Assembly (NCBI GenBank): GCA_017979445.1
Contig: CM030717.1
Location: forward strand, 24,539,288-24,603,287
Reading direction: 5' to 3'
Length of the DNA: 64,000 nucleotides
Source of the DNA: Akebia trifoliata
Lineage: Eukaryota > Streptophyta > Magnoliopsida > Ranunculales > Lardizabalaceae
The notes beneath the pieces are model-generated. The model was not told where the DNA came from and searched no databases. It saw only the letters and a program-made list of their open reading frames with translations. The position numbers were made by a program, and so were the translations under genes. Below, piece after piece: positions 11,197 through 21,851 of this stretch; the stretch's first letter is position 1; every line of letters begins with the position of its first letter.

Positions 11197-13168
11197 TGTC
11201 AATTTCATATTTTATCAATTACAACACATATGTTGAGTGTCAAATCGATTTACCATCGAAGACTGATGAAAACTCCGATTAAGTTCCTCAACCACACATG
11301 CCTTAACAAAAACCTCCAATGAGTGTACTTGAAGCCCAAAAGGTAATGAGACCACCTAAGACTTTTTTTCCAACATATAGATGAGTGATAGGTCGACCCG
11401 TAGTGATTAGGAAAACTCGTTCTTCGACCCTTTCTCTCATCAGACTTTTTGAGAATTGAAAATGGTCACAGAGGGGACATTAGGGATTTGAACACCCTAA
11501 ATCCATTTTTTGTCCTTGGTGCTATATAGGTGGCATTATCTAGGTAATATCTAGCACACCTTTGAACGGTTTTGGCACTGGCCTTCTCGAAAGTTCGATT
11601 TGACCCAAAAAGGGAAAAGGGTATTTTGGTCATTTCACCTACTTTTATCATGTCCCACCACGTGGTGGAAGCTTGGAGATATTCTAAGTAGTAATATCTA
11701 TCAACTCTCCGAACAGCATGCGAAACAGAGCTACTGTTTGAAAGTTATGGCCAAAACACTCTACAGGGGCATTTCTATAATTTAGTGATGTGCCTCAGTT
11801 GTGGTTGACGGTGCCACCGTCAGAAATCGCTCAAACGGTCATATTTTTTATCATTGAAGCACAAATTGGCCCCCTTCTCATATATAACAACTCCACCTCA
11901 TTCATTTAGGCTGGTTGAAGCTAAAGAAAAGAAAGTCGCCTATTTTCACATATTTTTAACCCTCTCTCTAACCATAAAAAACCTTAAACTTTGTTGAAAA
12001 TCCTCTCAACTCATGCCCTTCCTTTGGATCAATCCTAGAAAAGATTGACACTCCTTTCTCTACACCTTGAAAGTCTTCTCTACTCTCATTAGAGTCTAAT
12101 TTAGATGAACCCCTTCAACTTTCTTAGACTTCTCATTTGATCCCACTCCAACCATCAAACCTCACTTTGTACACACATTGGCACATCTATTGGAGCAAAG
12201 AGTTGATGTTGAAGGAAGGAGTGAAGTACGAAGAGCCGAAGAACTTGAAGACATAATTAGAATATCAGACCGTCAAAAACCTTTCGTAGACTTAAGGACT
12301 CGAAGAACTCAAGATCTCCATTGACAAATCTTATAGAGTTAAGTGGGTCTTTGATTTTGTTTTTAATTTTAAAAACATATGTATGTGGTTACTTGGTTCA
12401 GTCCTAAAAAACCGAGCTCTTGTTAGAATCAATGATTCTTGACAAGAGTAGAGGTCTGTAAGTTTCCAAGGAACAAAAGTCACAATTTCGAGAGAATGCG
12501 TTCTCTCGATCTTAAGGCTTTAGAATTTAACCTAGGTATAAAAATTATATGTAAAAGGTTCGAGGTGAACCATAAACCTCTTTGATAGTGAATACCAAGT
12601 TCCTAGGTAGGAACCTTGGAACCTTGGGAGTGGATGTAGGTACATTGCCGAGCCATTATAAAATACTTGTCTCCTGCTTATGAAAATGCCTCTGTCAATT
12701 TATACTTAGATAAATGCAGTTATGAATAAACACTATGGTATGTATGTCATGCCATGAATATTTATATTCTAAGTGAACTTCAATTTCATTGTAAACAAGA
12801 GATTAGCAGTGAGAATGGATGTAGGCATATTGTCGATCCATTAGATATCTTATGTTTTGTGCATGTTTTCATAATTTCACAATTTACACTTAATATTTTA
12901 AATGTCATGAGATGCCATGAATGATAAATAGGTAAATCGTATATGAATGTGTCATTGAATGACATGGTTAAATGAATGCTTAAATGCCAAGTGTATTTTC
13001 ATTAAATGCAAATTAGAGACATGAGTGCAAAATTGAAGTTAGGTGAATGACTTAGAACACATAGTCAAATTATCAATCTAAGTTAAAATTAGATAAATCG
13101 TAAGACATTTTAATTATCCTATTCAACCCCTTCTAGGACTAGACATGGTACAGAGCCCAAAATTTTTA
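11197..13168 (+). repeat. 3' LTR of the copia element
   Basis: Starts TGTCAATTTC, ends TTTTTA; the CA terminus has become TA. Collinear with 4241-6198. The inverted repeat TGACGGTG-C-CACCGTCA is exact at 11806-11822. Confidence 0.88.
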
Positions 13169-13173
13169 ATAAC

Positions 13174-14331
13174 AAGTCTTTTTGAGTGTCGAGTACTTTA
13201 CTTCATAATTAGTGAATTTTTTGCTGAGTTAGTAAATGACTTGCTCTTTTTGACCTGACTCATCATGTTGCCCCAATACATAATCCATGGAAGTTTCTTG
13301 TACCGAAATATAGATTAGCAAAGGTCATCCTAGCATGGGAGGAACCAAGACTGATAGATTGAGTAAATACTTCTTTATCTTGTCAAAGGCTTCTTGACTG
13401 TCGTCATTTCATACTTTCGTTACATCTTTTCTAAGTCGCTTAAATACTGGTTCACAAATAGGTGTGAGATGTGCAATAAATCAGTTGATATATTGTATTC
13501 TATCTAGAAATGCTCTAACGTCCCTTTCTGATACTGGAGCATTTATTTCGAGAATGTACTTGGTCTTTGATGGATCTTTCTTGATGCCTTTTCTACTAAC
13601 GATGAAGTATAATAGCTTGTCTAATGTTGTCCTGAATACACATTTTGCTGGGTTGAGCCTTTGACTGTACTTTCTTAATCAATCAAATAACTTTTCAAGT
13701 TTATCAGATGGTCTTCCTCCAAGCTAGAGTTAACGATCATGTCAACCACATAAACCTCAATTTCTTTGTGGATCATGTCATGGAATAAGGCGATCATTGC
13801 ACGTTGATAAATTGTCCTGGTGTTCTTAAGCCCGAATGACATGACTTTGTAATGAAAAGTTCCCTAGGGTGTGATGAATATTATCTTCTCCTGGTCTTCT
13901 TCTACCATTCTTATTTGATTTTAGTTGGAGAAACCGTCCATGAATAAGAACAGACCATGCCCTACTGTGCTGTCAACTAAAGTGTCGATGTGAGGTAGTG
14001 GAAAATTGTCCTTAGGGTTGGCTTTGTTCAAATCTCAATTGTCAACGTACATTCATATTTTTCTATCCTTTTTCTGTACCAGAATGACATTGGCTAGCCA
14101 TTCAAGGTACGTATACACTATGAGGAAACCTGTATGAAATTGTTTTATTACTTCATCTTTAACCTTGAGTATCCATTCTGGCTTGAGTCTTCTCAACGTT
14201 TGCTTAATTGGCTTGCTCCAAGAAACGATTGGTAGTTTGTGAACGATGAGATTTGTGTTAAAGTTCGGTATATCTCTGTCAGACCAGGCGAAAATGTATT
14301 GATAGTCACGTAATAGTTTGATCATTTCTTC
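13174..14331 (-). pseudogene. Ty3/gypsy reverse transcriptase (gypsy-A), catalytic motif damaged
   Basis: Minus-strand translation begins 'MIKLLRDYQYIFAWSDRDIP' (about 14325-14266) and continues 'KPIKQTLRRLKPEWILKVKD', 'EWLANVILVQKKD', the normal start of Tat-type RT. Later blocks are 'VMSFGLKNTRTIYQRAMIA' (about 13850-13795) and 'LFHDMIHKEIEVYVVDMIV' (about 13792-13735). The last contains the active-site box, normally Y-V-D-D; it reads Y-V-V-D at 13741-13752 because the first Asp codon GAT is GTT. The protein ends at 13169 and resumes at 4240 after the copia insertion. Several stops are also present. Confidence 0.9.
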
Positions 14332-15433
14332 TTTCTCCTAGGGTGTTAACAAGGTTCCAATTTTTACAACACGTGGGTCATCTTCAGCACCGAGATTAAC
14401 CGAATTTGTATCCTCAATGTTTAGTTGAACACATTTTTCTTGTCGTTCTAGAAGGTCTTTGATTTGTTTGAGAGGGTACTCTACTTCATCCTTAAACTCT
14501 TCTTTGATTCCCATGAGATCAAAGTCAAGTTTGAGATCGAAATCAAGTTTGAGATTAAAGCCATACTCATAATTTTCATATTCTTTTATGTCCAAAAGTT
14601 TATTCGATTGAGAAAAATCCCTTAAATTCTAAGAAAACTCTTTTTTAGTTTTTGGAAAATACCTATTTTTTTAAGATTTTGAAAACTTTTTGATTTTTTT
14701 TATTTTTTGAAGAATTTTTTATTTATTTTAATTTTGATTATTATTTTTTGGACATCTGAAATAAGAAGAGCAATTATACAAATTTATTAGTAAAGATAAG
14801 AAGCCCTCAAAATAGTCTTTCCCCAAGGACGAGGGCTCGTTATGATTCTCGAGTTAATTGGATTTACCTAATGGCATTTTTTTTAAACCTCAACGGCCTT
14901 ATGGTGCAGATTAGTTGAGAAGGAGGTTGTTTGGATGGTTCTAAAATGACCATCACTTCTGACTAGCAGTTGTCAAAGTCAGATTCAGCACCCCAGGTTG
15001 GGTAAAACAATGACTGATGCCCAATCGATGCTAATTGGAAATGGTGAATCTTTCTCCTTGATCTGGCTTTAGTGGCAATTGTTCAAATAAACTGTTGGGT
15101 CTGGCTTCCTACCTTAGGAAACTACATTAAATTGAGGGACCTTGCCCAGCTTCTAGATATTTGGCTCTCGATTTTGTCTTCTTGCTAACCAAAATTCCTT
15201 TTTTTGTCTTTTATGTAAGCAATGTCTTTCTTCGTAGGTTTGAAGTCGAGACCAAAGTAAGGGGTGTGCTTACTTGCAATGATAAGGGTGGTTCTATCAT
15301 TTCCTCCTAGACTTAAACCTTGTTTGGGTCGGTAGCCAGCATCTTTCATTATTCGTCCAATCATTAGGTTTGCCTTTGACAACTCTGTTCTTGCCCTTTT
15401 CTTTTCTTTTTTGACCTGGTTGACAGTAGTAAA
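14332..15433 (-). pseudogene. gypsy-A pol linker between protease and RT
   Basis: Two minus-strand blocks are recognisable. At 14595-14338 an acidic region ends 'DPRVVKIGTLLTP', the usual sequence just upstream of RT in this lineage; its segment 14585-14505 repeats 'LKLDFDL'. At 15382-15185 'MIGRIMKDAGYRPKQGLS' resembles the glycine-rich, G-patch-like segment that follows the protease in Tat elements. Between them (14600-14900) the sequence is T/A-rich low complexity. Function of this linker is not known to me. Confidence 0.6.
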
Positions 15434-16030
15434 CTAGTAAAAGTGGTATATTGCCTTGTTTTTAGTTATTTCCACATCTATGAATGGTACATCCAGAGTT
15501 CGGCTAGATGGGATTAGGTTCTTTGCTAGAACTGATATCATCTTTTGACCTATTATAAACTTGACCTTCTGGTGTAAATAAGATGGTACTGTCCCTATAA
15601 TATGAATCCATAGCCTCCTTAACAGAAGATTGAATGTTGTTGGTATGTCCATGACCTCAAAGGTAACTTCAAAAATACAAGGGTAATAGTGACTGGCAAA
15701 TCAATTTCCCTGAGAGAGTCCTTCATTAAGCTATCAAATCCTCAAACTACCTTGTTGTTGGACTTGACATAGGACTAGTCCGCATTCAACTTACGAAAAG
15801 TCTTTAAAGGGTAGACATTCAAGGTCGAGTTGTTATCAATTAGCACTTTAGTGACCATCATGCCTTTACACATGACCATGATGTTTAATGGTTCAATATG
15901 TCCACGTTGCTCTTGAATAAATTCACCTTTTGTGACAACGATCAGGTTGGGGGCCATGATTTGTCCCACTATCTGTTTTAGTTGTACAGGTGAAGTGGTT
16001 GCCGGTATGTGCGACTCACCCAAAACTTTT
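15434..16030 (-). pseudogene. gypsy-A aspartic protease region
   Basis: Minus-strand 16023-15775 contains 'KVLIDNNSTLNVYP', the protease active-site segment of this lineage (usually 'VLIDNGSSLNV'); the Asp is present but the following Gly is Asn. At 15652-15434 'TTFNLLLRRLWIH' and 'VPSYLHQKVKFI' match the protease C-terminal 'LLGRPWIH...VPSTLHQKVKFI' pattern. The two parts are in different frames, separated by decayed sequence around 15653-15774. Confidence 0.75.
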
Positions 16031-18051
16031 TAAAGCGCCTGCTGATGTTCTTTTGAATTTCATAGGAGACCCAAGATACTGATCTGTGCTCGGGTCTTGT
16101 TCAGCTGCTCCACTATATTGAACTTACTCTTATGGATGAGTTTGATGAATTCCGCTGCCTCTTTGTCTGTTGCTTTAGCCATCTTTTCTTGTCCTACCTT
16201 GTCTTCCTAGACTATCTTACTTATCTTTTTTTCCTTCTTCATTTCCTCATTTTCTTCTACTACTTCTTCCATCTTTTTTTCAATCTTCACTAACTTTCCC
16301 AGTATCATGTAGCGTGTCCATGTCTTAGTCATGTGGTCGATATTTGCTACCATATCTTTTTTTCATTATTTCTACTCTTGTTGAAGTAACAATGCTTGTC
16401 TCATAGCTCTACAAGATTGCCTGGTTGGAACTGTATGGGAAGGGTTTAAGGGAGTATATGGTTATTGGGGATGGTTCAAGTTTTACGTGGAGGATGACTA
16501 GTAGTGGTTTTGAGGAAGGTATGGTAATAGTTTGAGTGGGGTTTGAATGGATGTAAAGAATGACTAGTGGTGGTCGCAAGGATAAAGCATATAGTATATG
16601 AAAATGTAGGCGAGAGAATGAGTTCTAAGGGTTGGGAGATACGTATGGAATAATGAGTAGAAGTCGGATGGTAGACCTCCGGCTACAATTATATCCTGGT
16701 CCCTTAGTGGCCTCCAGATTTGATGGTCGCTTAGTGAAGTACTCTCCCTGGAGTAATGTGGGAAGTAGTTCCGACATGTCATTGATAGCCTGGTGAATAC
16801 CCTATTGATCATGTTAGGACTTGTTTATTGGTTCTCACCAAATTGTGGAGTTTTTTGTACTGGCATAGCTTATGGAAGCATCATCCGAAAGGGATTTTGT
16901 GGTGTTTGAGCCCAAGTAGTTTGAAGTACTGATGCCCAGGGAACTTGAGGTGCCTGTTTCCCTTAAACTGGTGACTGAATAAAGAGAGGTTGGTTGGCTT
17001 GTACATTGTTAACTTGAGTCTCCTCTCTTTTCTTGACCAAAGGCATTGATTACTTCTGTACCGATGTTCCTACTACCATACCTAGGGTAGTAAAGTCAAA
17101 TATTAAACTGGTTCGGATCCAGTCATCAACGTTGTTTACTACTTGAACCAAATTGGAGAAAGTTTCCATGGTATGCCTCACTAGATGGGTGTAGAATGAA
17201 TCTCCCATTGTAGAGATAAACGTGGTATTCATTTCTTGCTTGATCATAGCTGGCCTTACCTGAGAAGCTGACTTTCTCCATCTTTGGACATATTCCTTTA
17301 TTGTTTCTCTTTGTTTCTTCGTCATTTATGCCATATTTTTTTCAGTCTAGACCAATATCCGAGTTAAACATGTAGTTGTGCCAGAACATTTCAACTAGAT
17401 CCTACCAATTCTTAATAAGCGAGTGATCCAATCCTAAAAACCATTTAAGAGTCAAACCTGTTAGACTTCTCTGAAATAACTGTACCACCAATCTGTTGTT
17501 TACGTAATATTGGCACATCAATCCACAATACAATTTTAGGTGCGACAAAAGACATTATATTTCTCAAATTTTGGGCATTTGAACTTAGTCGACAACGGTG
17601 TGTTGGGGTAAAAACAAAGGTCCTTGAATCTAATCCCTTCTAGGATGTTTGTATCCTTGATTCTCCTCATTTCCTTTTGGATAGATTGGATTTGTTGGGC
17701 CATTTTCTCGTTGGTAGTACTTTTGGCTTTGGCAACCCTTAAGTCACACTCATTGTCAAGGATGATTATTGGGGTAGTTGATTCTATGGGATGTAAAGAA
17801 GAAGGCATTGATACACTGGTACAGTGGAGGTGGAGTGACTTGCTGTCTTGGCTGTTATTGCTTTAAGAGTTCGGAATTTAACCCATACGCTTGGTGTTGA
17901 GTGGCTTGTGCTTGTAGAACATTAGTACAACTCAAGACGACAATCAGCATTCTTTCCTGCCTTTCGTTGTTTTCAACAATATTGGTATACTTACGTTAGC
18001 CTCTGCTAGTTCAGTCACTACTGGTTGTGGGTCTTCTGAGTTGCTCATGAT
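16031..18051 (-). pseudogene. gypsy-A gag, decayed
   Basis: Reading from right to left: an ATG near 18050 starts 'MSNSEDPQP.VTELAE' (by comparison with gypsy-B, which begins 'MSNSKDLQPAVTELAEANTR'). At 17808-17536 comes 'EKMAQQIQSIQKEMRRI', a coiled coil, then 'GIRFKDLCFYPNTPL' and 'KFKCPKFEKYN', the start of the Retrotrans_gag region. At 17325-17050 'QRETIKEYVQRWRKSASQVR' and 'EMNTTFISTMGDSFYTHLV' are the gag core. Around 16160-16050 'NIVEQLNKT' and 'ISILGS' mark the gag-protease linker. The stretch 16300-16900 is heavily diverged. Gag is the RNA-packaging capsid protein. Frameshifts and stops prevent a full product. Confidence 0.8.
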
Positions 18052-18245
18052 TGATGAAAATTGAAGAAAATATGAAGACTTCTCGGGATACTTATGTTTC
18101 TTTCATTTGGCCACCTGTAGATGTAAAGATTTCATATTATTATATTACAAAGGAAAATAAAATATATGATGTTTTATTAAGTTCGGTAATTATTAGGGAT
18201 GGCACCCAAAAAGAATTTTAGTTAAATAAATTTAAAATTATGGTT

Positions 18246-18475
18246 TGTCAGCACGGAGTTGGCATCAACACAGAGTTGGCATCAACATAAAGTCGACATC
18301 AGCATGAAGTCGGATTGTATATTTTTTAAAAATAATGTTACATCAGCACGGAGTTGGCATTAGCACGGGGTTGTGTTATGTGTTTTTCGAAAATAATATT
18401 ACATCAACACGAGGTTGGCATCAACACGGAGTTGGCATCAGTACTGAATTAGCATCAGCATGGAGCTGGATTAGT
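18246..18475. repeat. Short tandem repeats in gypsy-A leader
   Basis: Units of the type 'catcaacacggagttgg' (about 18 bp) and longer units with a 'cgaaaataatattaca' spacer recur here. The same repeat family, with more units, is in gypsy-B at 26480-27060. It sits just upstream of gag in the sense orientation. Confidence 0.75.
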
Positions 18476-18499
18476 CGAGTGGGAAAAATACCTTTTTTG

Positions 18500-18695
18500 T
18501 TAGCCTCCAATTCAGTTTTCTAAAATCAAGATCGACTAGTCAGATCCCTAGGGAAGATGTGGCACACAATGCCTTAGCAAGGGCACTCTTAAGTCACCTC
18601 ATTTTCTTGAATAGACATAGTCTAATCTCCTCGTATCAATAGGGCAAGATCTTTCTTAGGAATCGACTTTGATCAAGAATTGCCATTGGTGCCTT
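18500..18695 (-). promoter_or_regulatory. Conserved leader module (gypsy-A copy)
   Basis: The stretch 'ggcacacaatgccttag ... cttaagtcacct ... aatagacatagtcta ... agggcaagatctttcttagg ... ttgatcaagaattg' aligns base-for-base over most of its length with 42220-42395 and 53275-53440, the leaders of the different Ogre-1 and Ogre-2 elements, and with 30974-31110 of gypsy-B. Conservation across diverged families in a non-coding leader suggests a functional RNA or DNA signal. GTGGC at 18559-18563 is the unoccupied target of the family-X insertion present in gypsy-B. Confidence 0.6.
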
Positions 18696-18929
18696 TAAAT
18701 CCCTTTTTTAAAATTTTTTTAATATTTTTTAACTTTTTTTAATGTTTAAATTTTTAAATTTTTAAATTTTTTTAATTATTTTTTTAACTATTTTTCAAAT
18801 ATAATTTGTTGAAAAATAATTGGATTCATTTGAATTAATCGGTCGATTGTTGATCTTGATGGATCACATATGGATCATGGTTAGGGTTGAAATTGGAGGA
18901 TGGACTTGGTTAAGGTCTAATGTAAATCA

Positions 18930-19540
18930 TGGACTCGATTTGTGTCAAAAATGGATCATGGACCCAGTTTGGGTCGGGTTTGGATCGTGGTCCAGGTTCG
19001 AAATGGATTTGGGTCATGGACCCAGTTCAAATTGGATAAGAGTCATGGATCTAGTTCGAAATGGATACGAGTCGTGGACCAGGCTTGGATATGAGTCATG
19101 GACCTGGTTCGAAATGGATAAGTTCATAGACCTAGTTTATAATGGATTTGGGTCGTGGACCCAATTCGAATTGAATACAAGTCGTGAACCCGATTCGAAA
19201 TGGATTCGGGTCGTGGACTCGATTAAATTGGATACGGGTAGTGGACTTAATCTGGATTAAATACAAGTCATGGACCCAATTCGAAATGGATATGGGTCAT
19301 AGACCCGGTTTGGAATGGATACGGATCGTGGACCCTGTTTGAAATGGATACGGGTCATGGACCCAATTTGGAATAGATACATGTCGTAGACCCAATCTGG
19401 ATTGGATATGGGTCATGGACCCAATTTGAGTTAAATATGGGTCGTGGATCTGATTTGAAATAGATGCGGGTTACGGACCCCATTTGAGTTCACTACAAGT
19501 CATGGACGTAATTTGAGTTGATCCTCGGTAATGGATGATA
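18930..19540. repeat. Leader minisatellite, about 30-bp units
   Basis: Degenerate units of the form 'atggatacgggtcgtggaccc' plus 8-10 variable bases repeat about 19-20 times. Open frames crossing it (for example 18820-19260) are translations of the repeat and are not believed to be genes. The homologous array in gypsy-B lies at 31290-31830. Confidence 0.85.
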
Positions 19541-20177
19541 GTGAGTTTGATTGTGATCAAGGTCGATAGTACGTTACGTTGAGCGAGATCAACTTTTATC
19601 GAAAGGTGACGAATGGTTGGCCCTAAACTAAAAAATGATTTATTTAAACATTTTTAGACTTAAAATTTTAAAAATAAAATAAAACCCAAGAGAAAAGTTG
19701 TCAAGACTGATATAAGGGACGATATGAGCAAAAAAACTTTTAAGTCTGTATTTCATGAACAGACCAGGGTATTTTTATATCAGTCCGTGCTTTAAATACA
19801 GACCAAAACATTTATTCTCGGCAAAAAAAAAAATTGGAGTGCCCTCACACTAATCAGTGCATAAAGCACAGACCAGAACCTTTTTTGGATGACTAAAATT
19901 GCTCTAGCTCTCTGTTTTAAATAGTACCATGTTTTGGTTCTCAAATTTTTGAAATTTGGAAGCTATTACCTCTGATTTTTGGTTTAGCCTACAAATTTTT
20001 TTTTATGATGCAAAACATTAAGAAAATCAAATTTCCCCATTAACCAAGGGGAACATGTAAGAAAACAACAAGGAAATAGGGCCTAAATCTATAATACTTG
20101 CATTCGTGTGCTTTCGAAATTACATCACACATTAGCATGGGATGGATATACATTTGATTTTGAAGACTTTAGTATCC
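19541..20177. other. Gypsy-A leader, no gene
   Basis: Collinear with 31831-32498 of gypsy-B. Contains repeated words around 'agtccgtgctttaaatacag' and 'gcataaagcacagacc' (19740-19880) in direct and partly inverted order. No coding potential seen. Confidence 0.55.
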
Positions 20178-20180
20178 TAA

Positions 20181-21365
20181 GGTGCTGTTTGTTAAATTGA
20201 AAAAAATAAGTATTGAATAGCATTAAGCACTGAATTTAAGTGCTGAAAAAATTGTTTGTTTAGATGCTGAATCATGTTTGTTCACACTGCTGAAGTTGGT
20301 AAATTGTCTTTGTTACCCTTACAATCATATCATACATTCTTTGCATGTTTCAAATGCCTATTTCTTATTAAACAAAATAAAATATATTATTTCTTATAAA
20401 ATTAACATACAATTCATTTTTAAATAATAAATTATACTCAAATCTTCAATTTATAAATAATAATGTCTATATATAAAAGCCCACAAATTTTAAATTAAAA
20501 ATAATAATGTCATACAAATCACCAAAATTTGAAATTAACATTAAAATAACTTAATTTTGGATGAATAATTTTCGATGGAAATGAAGGATGTGTAATTATA
20601 AAAGAACCCTATAAATTAATAAGGGTAGCCCACACCATAGCCAATACTTTTTGTTTTAAAGTTTTTGGAATGAGAAAATTTTTAGTAAGGATGGTCTATA
20701 TCGTCTAGAATTCATCATCATCAAAAATCAATCCATTTTGAAACTTCTAATCTGTCAAAAATAGTTTTTTAAAAAAAAGGATGATTTGCGGTTCTTGAAC
20801 TTGTTTTGATAGGGTTAGAAGTTTTAGGATGGGCTAATTTTTGGTGAAGATGATTTCCTCATTGTAGAGATCATCCTCATCAAAAATCAACTTATTCCAA
20901 AAATTTAACCCATATAAGACAAAATAATTTAGTCATGATGTGGGTTTATTAATTTGTGGGGTGCTTATACACTAATGAGGAGATCATCCTCACCAAAAAT
21001 CAACTCATTCCAAAAATTTTAACCCATCTAAGACAAACTAATTTAGCCATGGTGTCGGTTTATTAATTTGTGGGGTACTTATATACTTATCCATGGGATA
21101 TAAAAGGTAATGTCCTTTAAAGTATAAGGGCATACTTGTCTGTGCTCAAAAAAATGAAGGGCATACTTGTTCGTGTCGAAAAAAGCGAAGTGCTTACCGC
21201 TTCAGCACTTTTTTTCAGCATCAAAATAGTACTGAATTTTTTTCACTTATTTTCAGCAATAAGCGCTGAAAATATAAAGTAAACAAACACGTTATTTTGA
21301 CAAAAAGTGTTGAATTTAATTTTTTCAGTAATAAGCACTGAAAAATAGCGCAAACAAACACTACC
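20181..21365. mobile_element. Non-autonomous PIF/Harbinger-like DNA element (1,185 bp)
   Basis: The ends are inverted repeats: GGTGCTGTTTGTT at the left and, read inward from the right, GGTAGTGTTTGTT (11 of 13 match). It is flanked by TAA at 20178-20180 and 21366-21368. Gypsy-B at 32491-32510 has the same flanks with one TAA (32499-32501) and no insert, so the boundaries are proven by an empty site. A 3-bp TAA/TTA duplication and a GG-rich terminus fit PIF/Harbinger (Tourist-type). No transposase is encoded. Inside, a segment of about 113-bp period is duplicated (20869 and 20982), and the right end holds repeated 'aataagcgctgaaaa' subterminal motifs. Confidence 0.85.
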
Positions 21366-21828
21366 TAAGTCTATTAATCGCACTTCGATGCATGTGAGTT
21401 TATAGGTAAGTTTTCGACTACCCATTCTTCAAACTTCAATGTACACCAAAGTGTCCATATCTTAAGTTGGTGAATGGGGAAGATGTTCTCCTCCCCGCCA
21501 CCCAAAATAACGATCTCGAGGGCTTGAGAATACCGGCATCCGAGGCTAAGATTTTAACAAGGGTGGGGGTGGTTTGTGCATTGAGCTATGAAATGCATGT
21601 GCATGTACATTTTTTGAAAAAATGTATCCATTTTACACCTCATTTGTTCAACAATAAAAAAAATAAAAAGCATTAAGTAAGTAAATATTACATACATTCT
21701 CCTATGACAATGAAAAAAAAAACATAACAAACATTAGTAGATAAATGAAAAAACAAATAAATAGAAACACATAATTTCATTTTGAAATAATGATTGAATT
21801 GGAAAAAGAGTCGGGCCCGCTAATATAC

Positions 21829-21846
21829 TCCCTAGTGGAGTCACCA
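21829..21846 (-). other. Primer-binding site of gypsy-A (tRNA-Arg type, one change)
   Basis: Plus strand reads 'tccctagtggagtcacca', resembling a tRNA-Arg 3' end (...TGGAGTCGCCA) with one G to A change. On the minus strand this lies 5 bases after the end of LTR-D, so LTR-D is the 5' LTR of the element extending to the left. Confidence 0.75.
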
Positions 21847-21851
21847 AGCTA

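Larger units (their letters stand above)
4241..13168 (+). mobile_element. Nested Ty1/copia (SIRE-like) retrotransposon, RT missing
   Basis: An 8.9-kb element with two long direct LTRs (4241-6198 and 11197-13168), primer site for initiator tRNA-Met at 6201-6212, gag, protease and integrase remnants in copia order, and a polypurine tract at 11184-11196. It interrupts the gypsy-A RNase H reading frame. The left flank is GTAAC (4236-4240), the right flank ATAAC (13169-13173): a 5-bp target duplication with one mismatch. Removing the element restores a continuous gypsy protein alignment across the junction, so the insertion is certain. No RT or RNase H could be found between the integrase remnant and the 3' LTR, so the element is internally deleted. 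The long LTRs and the gag-pol style suggest the SIRE/Maximus lineage; the lineage name is inference. Confidence 0.9.

Noticed and set aside
18820..19260. 146-codon plus-strand ORF with repeated Trp/Asp-rich peptide
   Set aside because: It is a translation of the 30-bp minisatellite; the homologous array in gypsy-B is open in other frames instead.
21835..21846. 'gtggagtcacca' as a fragment of a tRNA-Arg gene
   Set aside because: Only the 3' end matches, and each occurrence abuts an LTR, so these are primer-binding sites.
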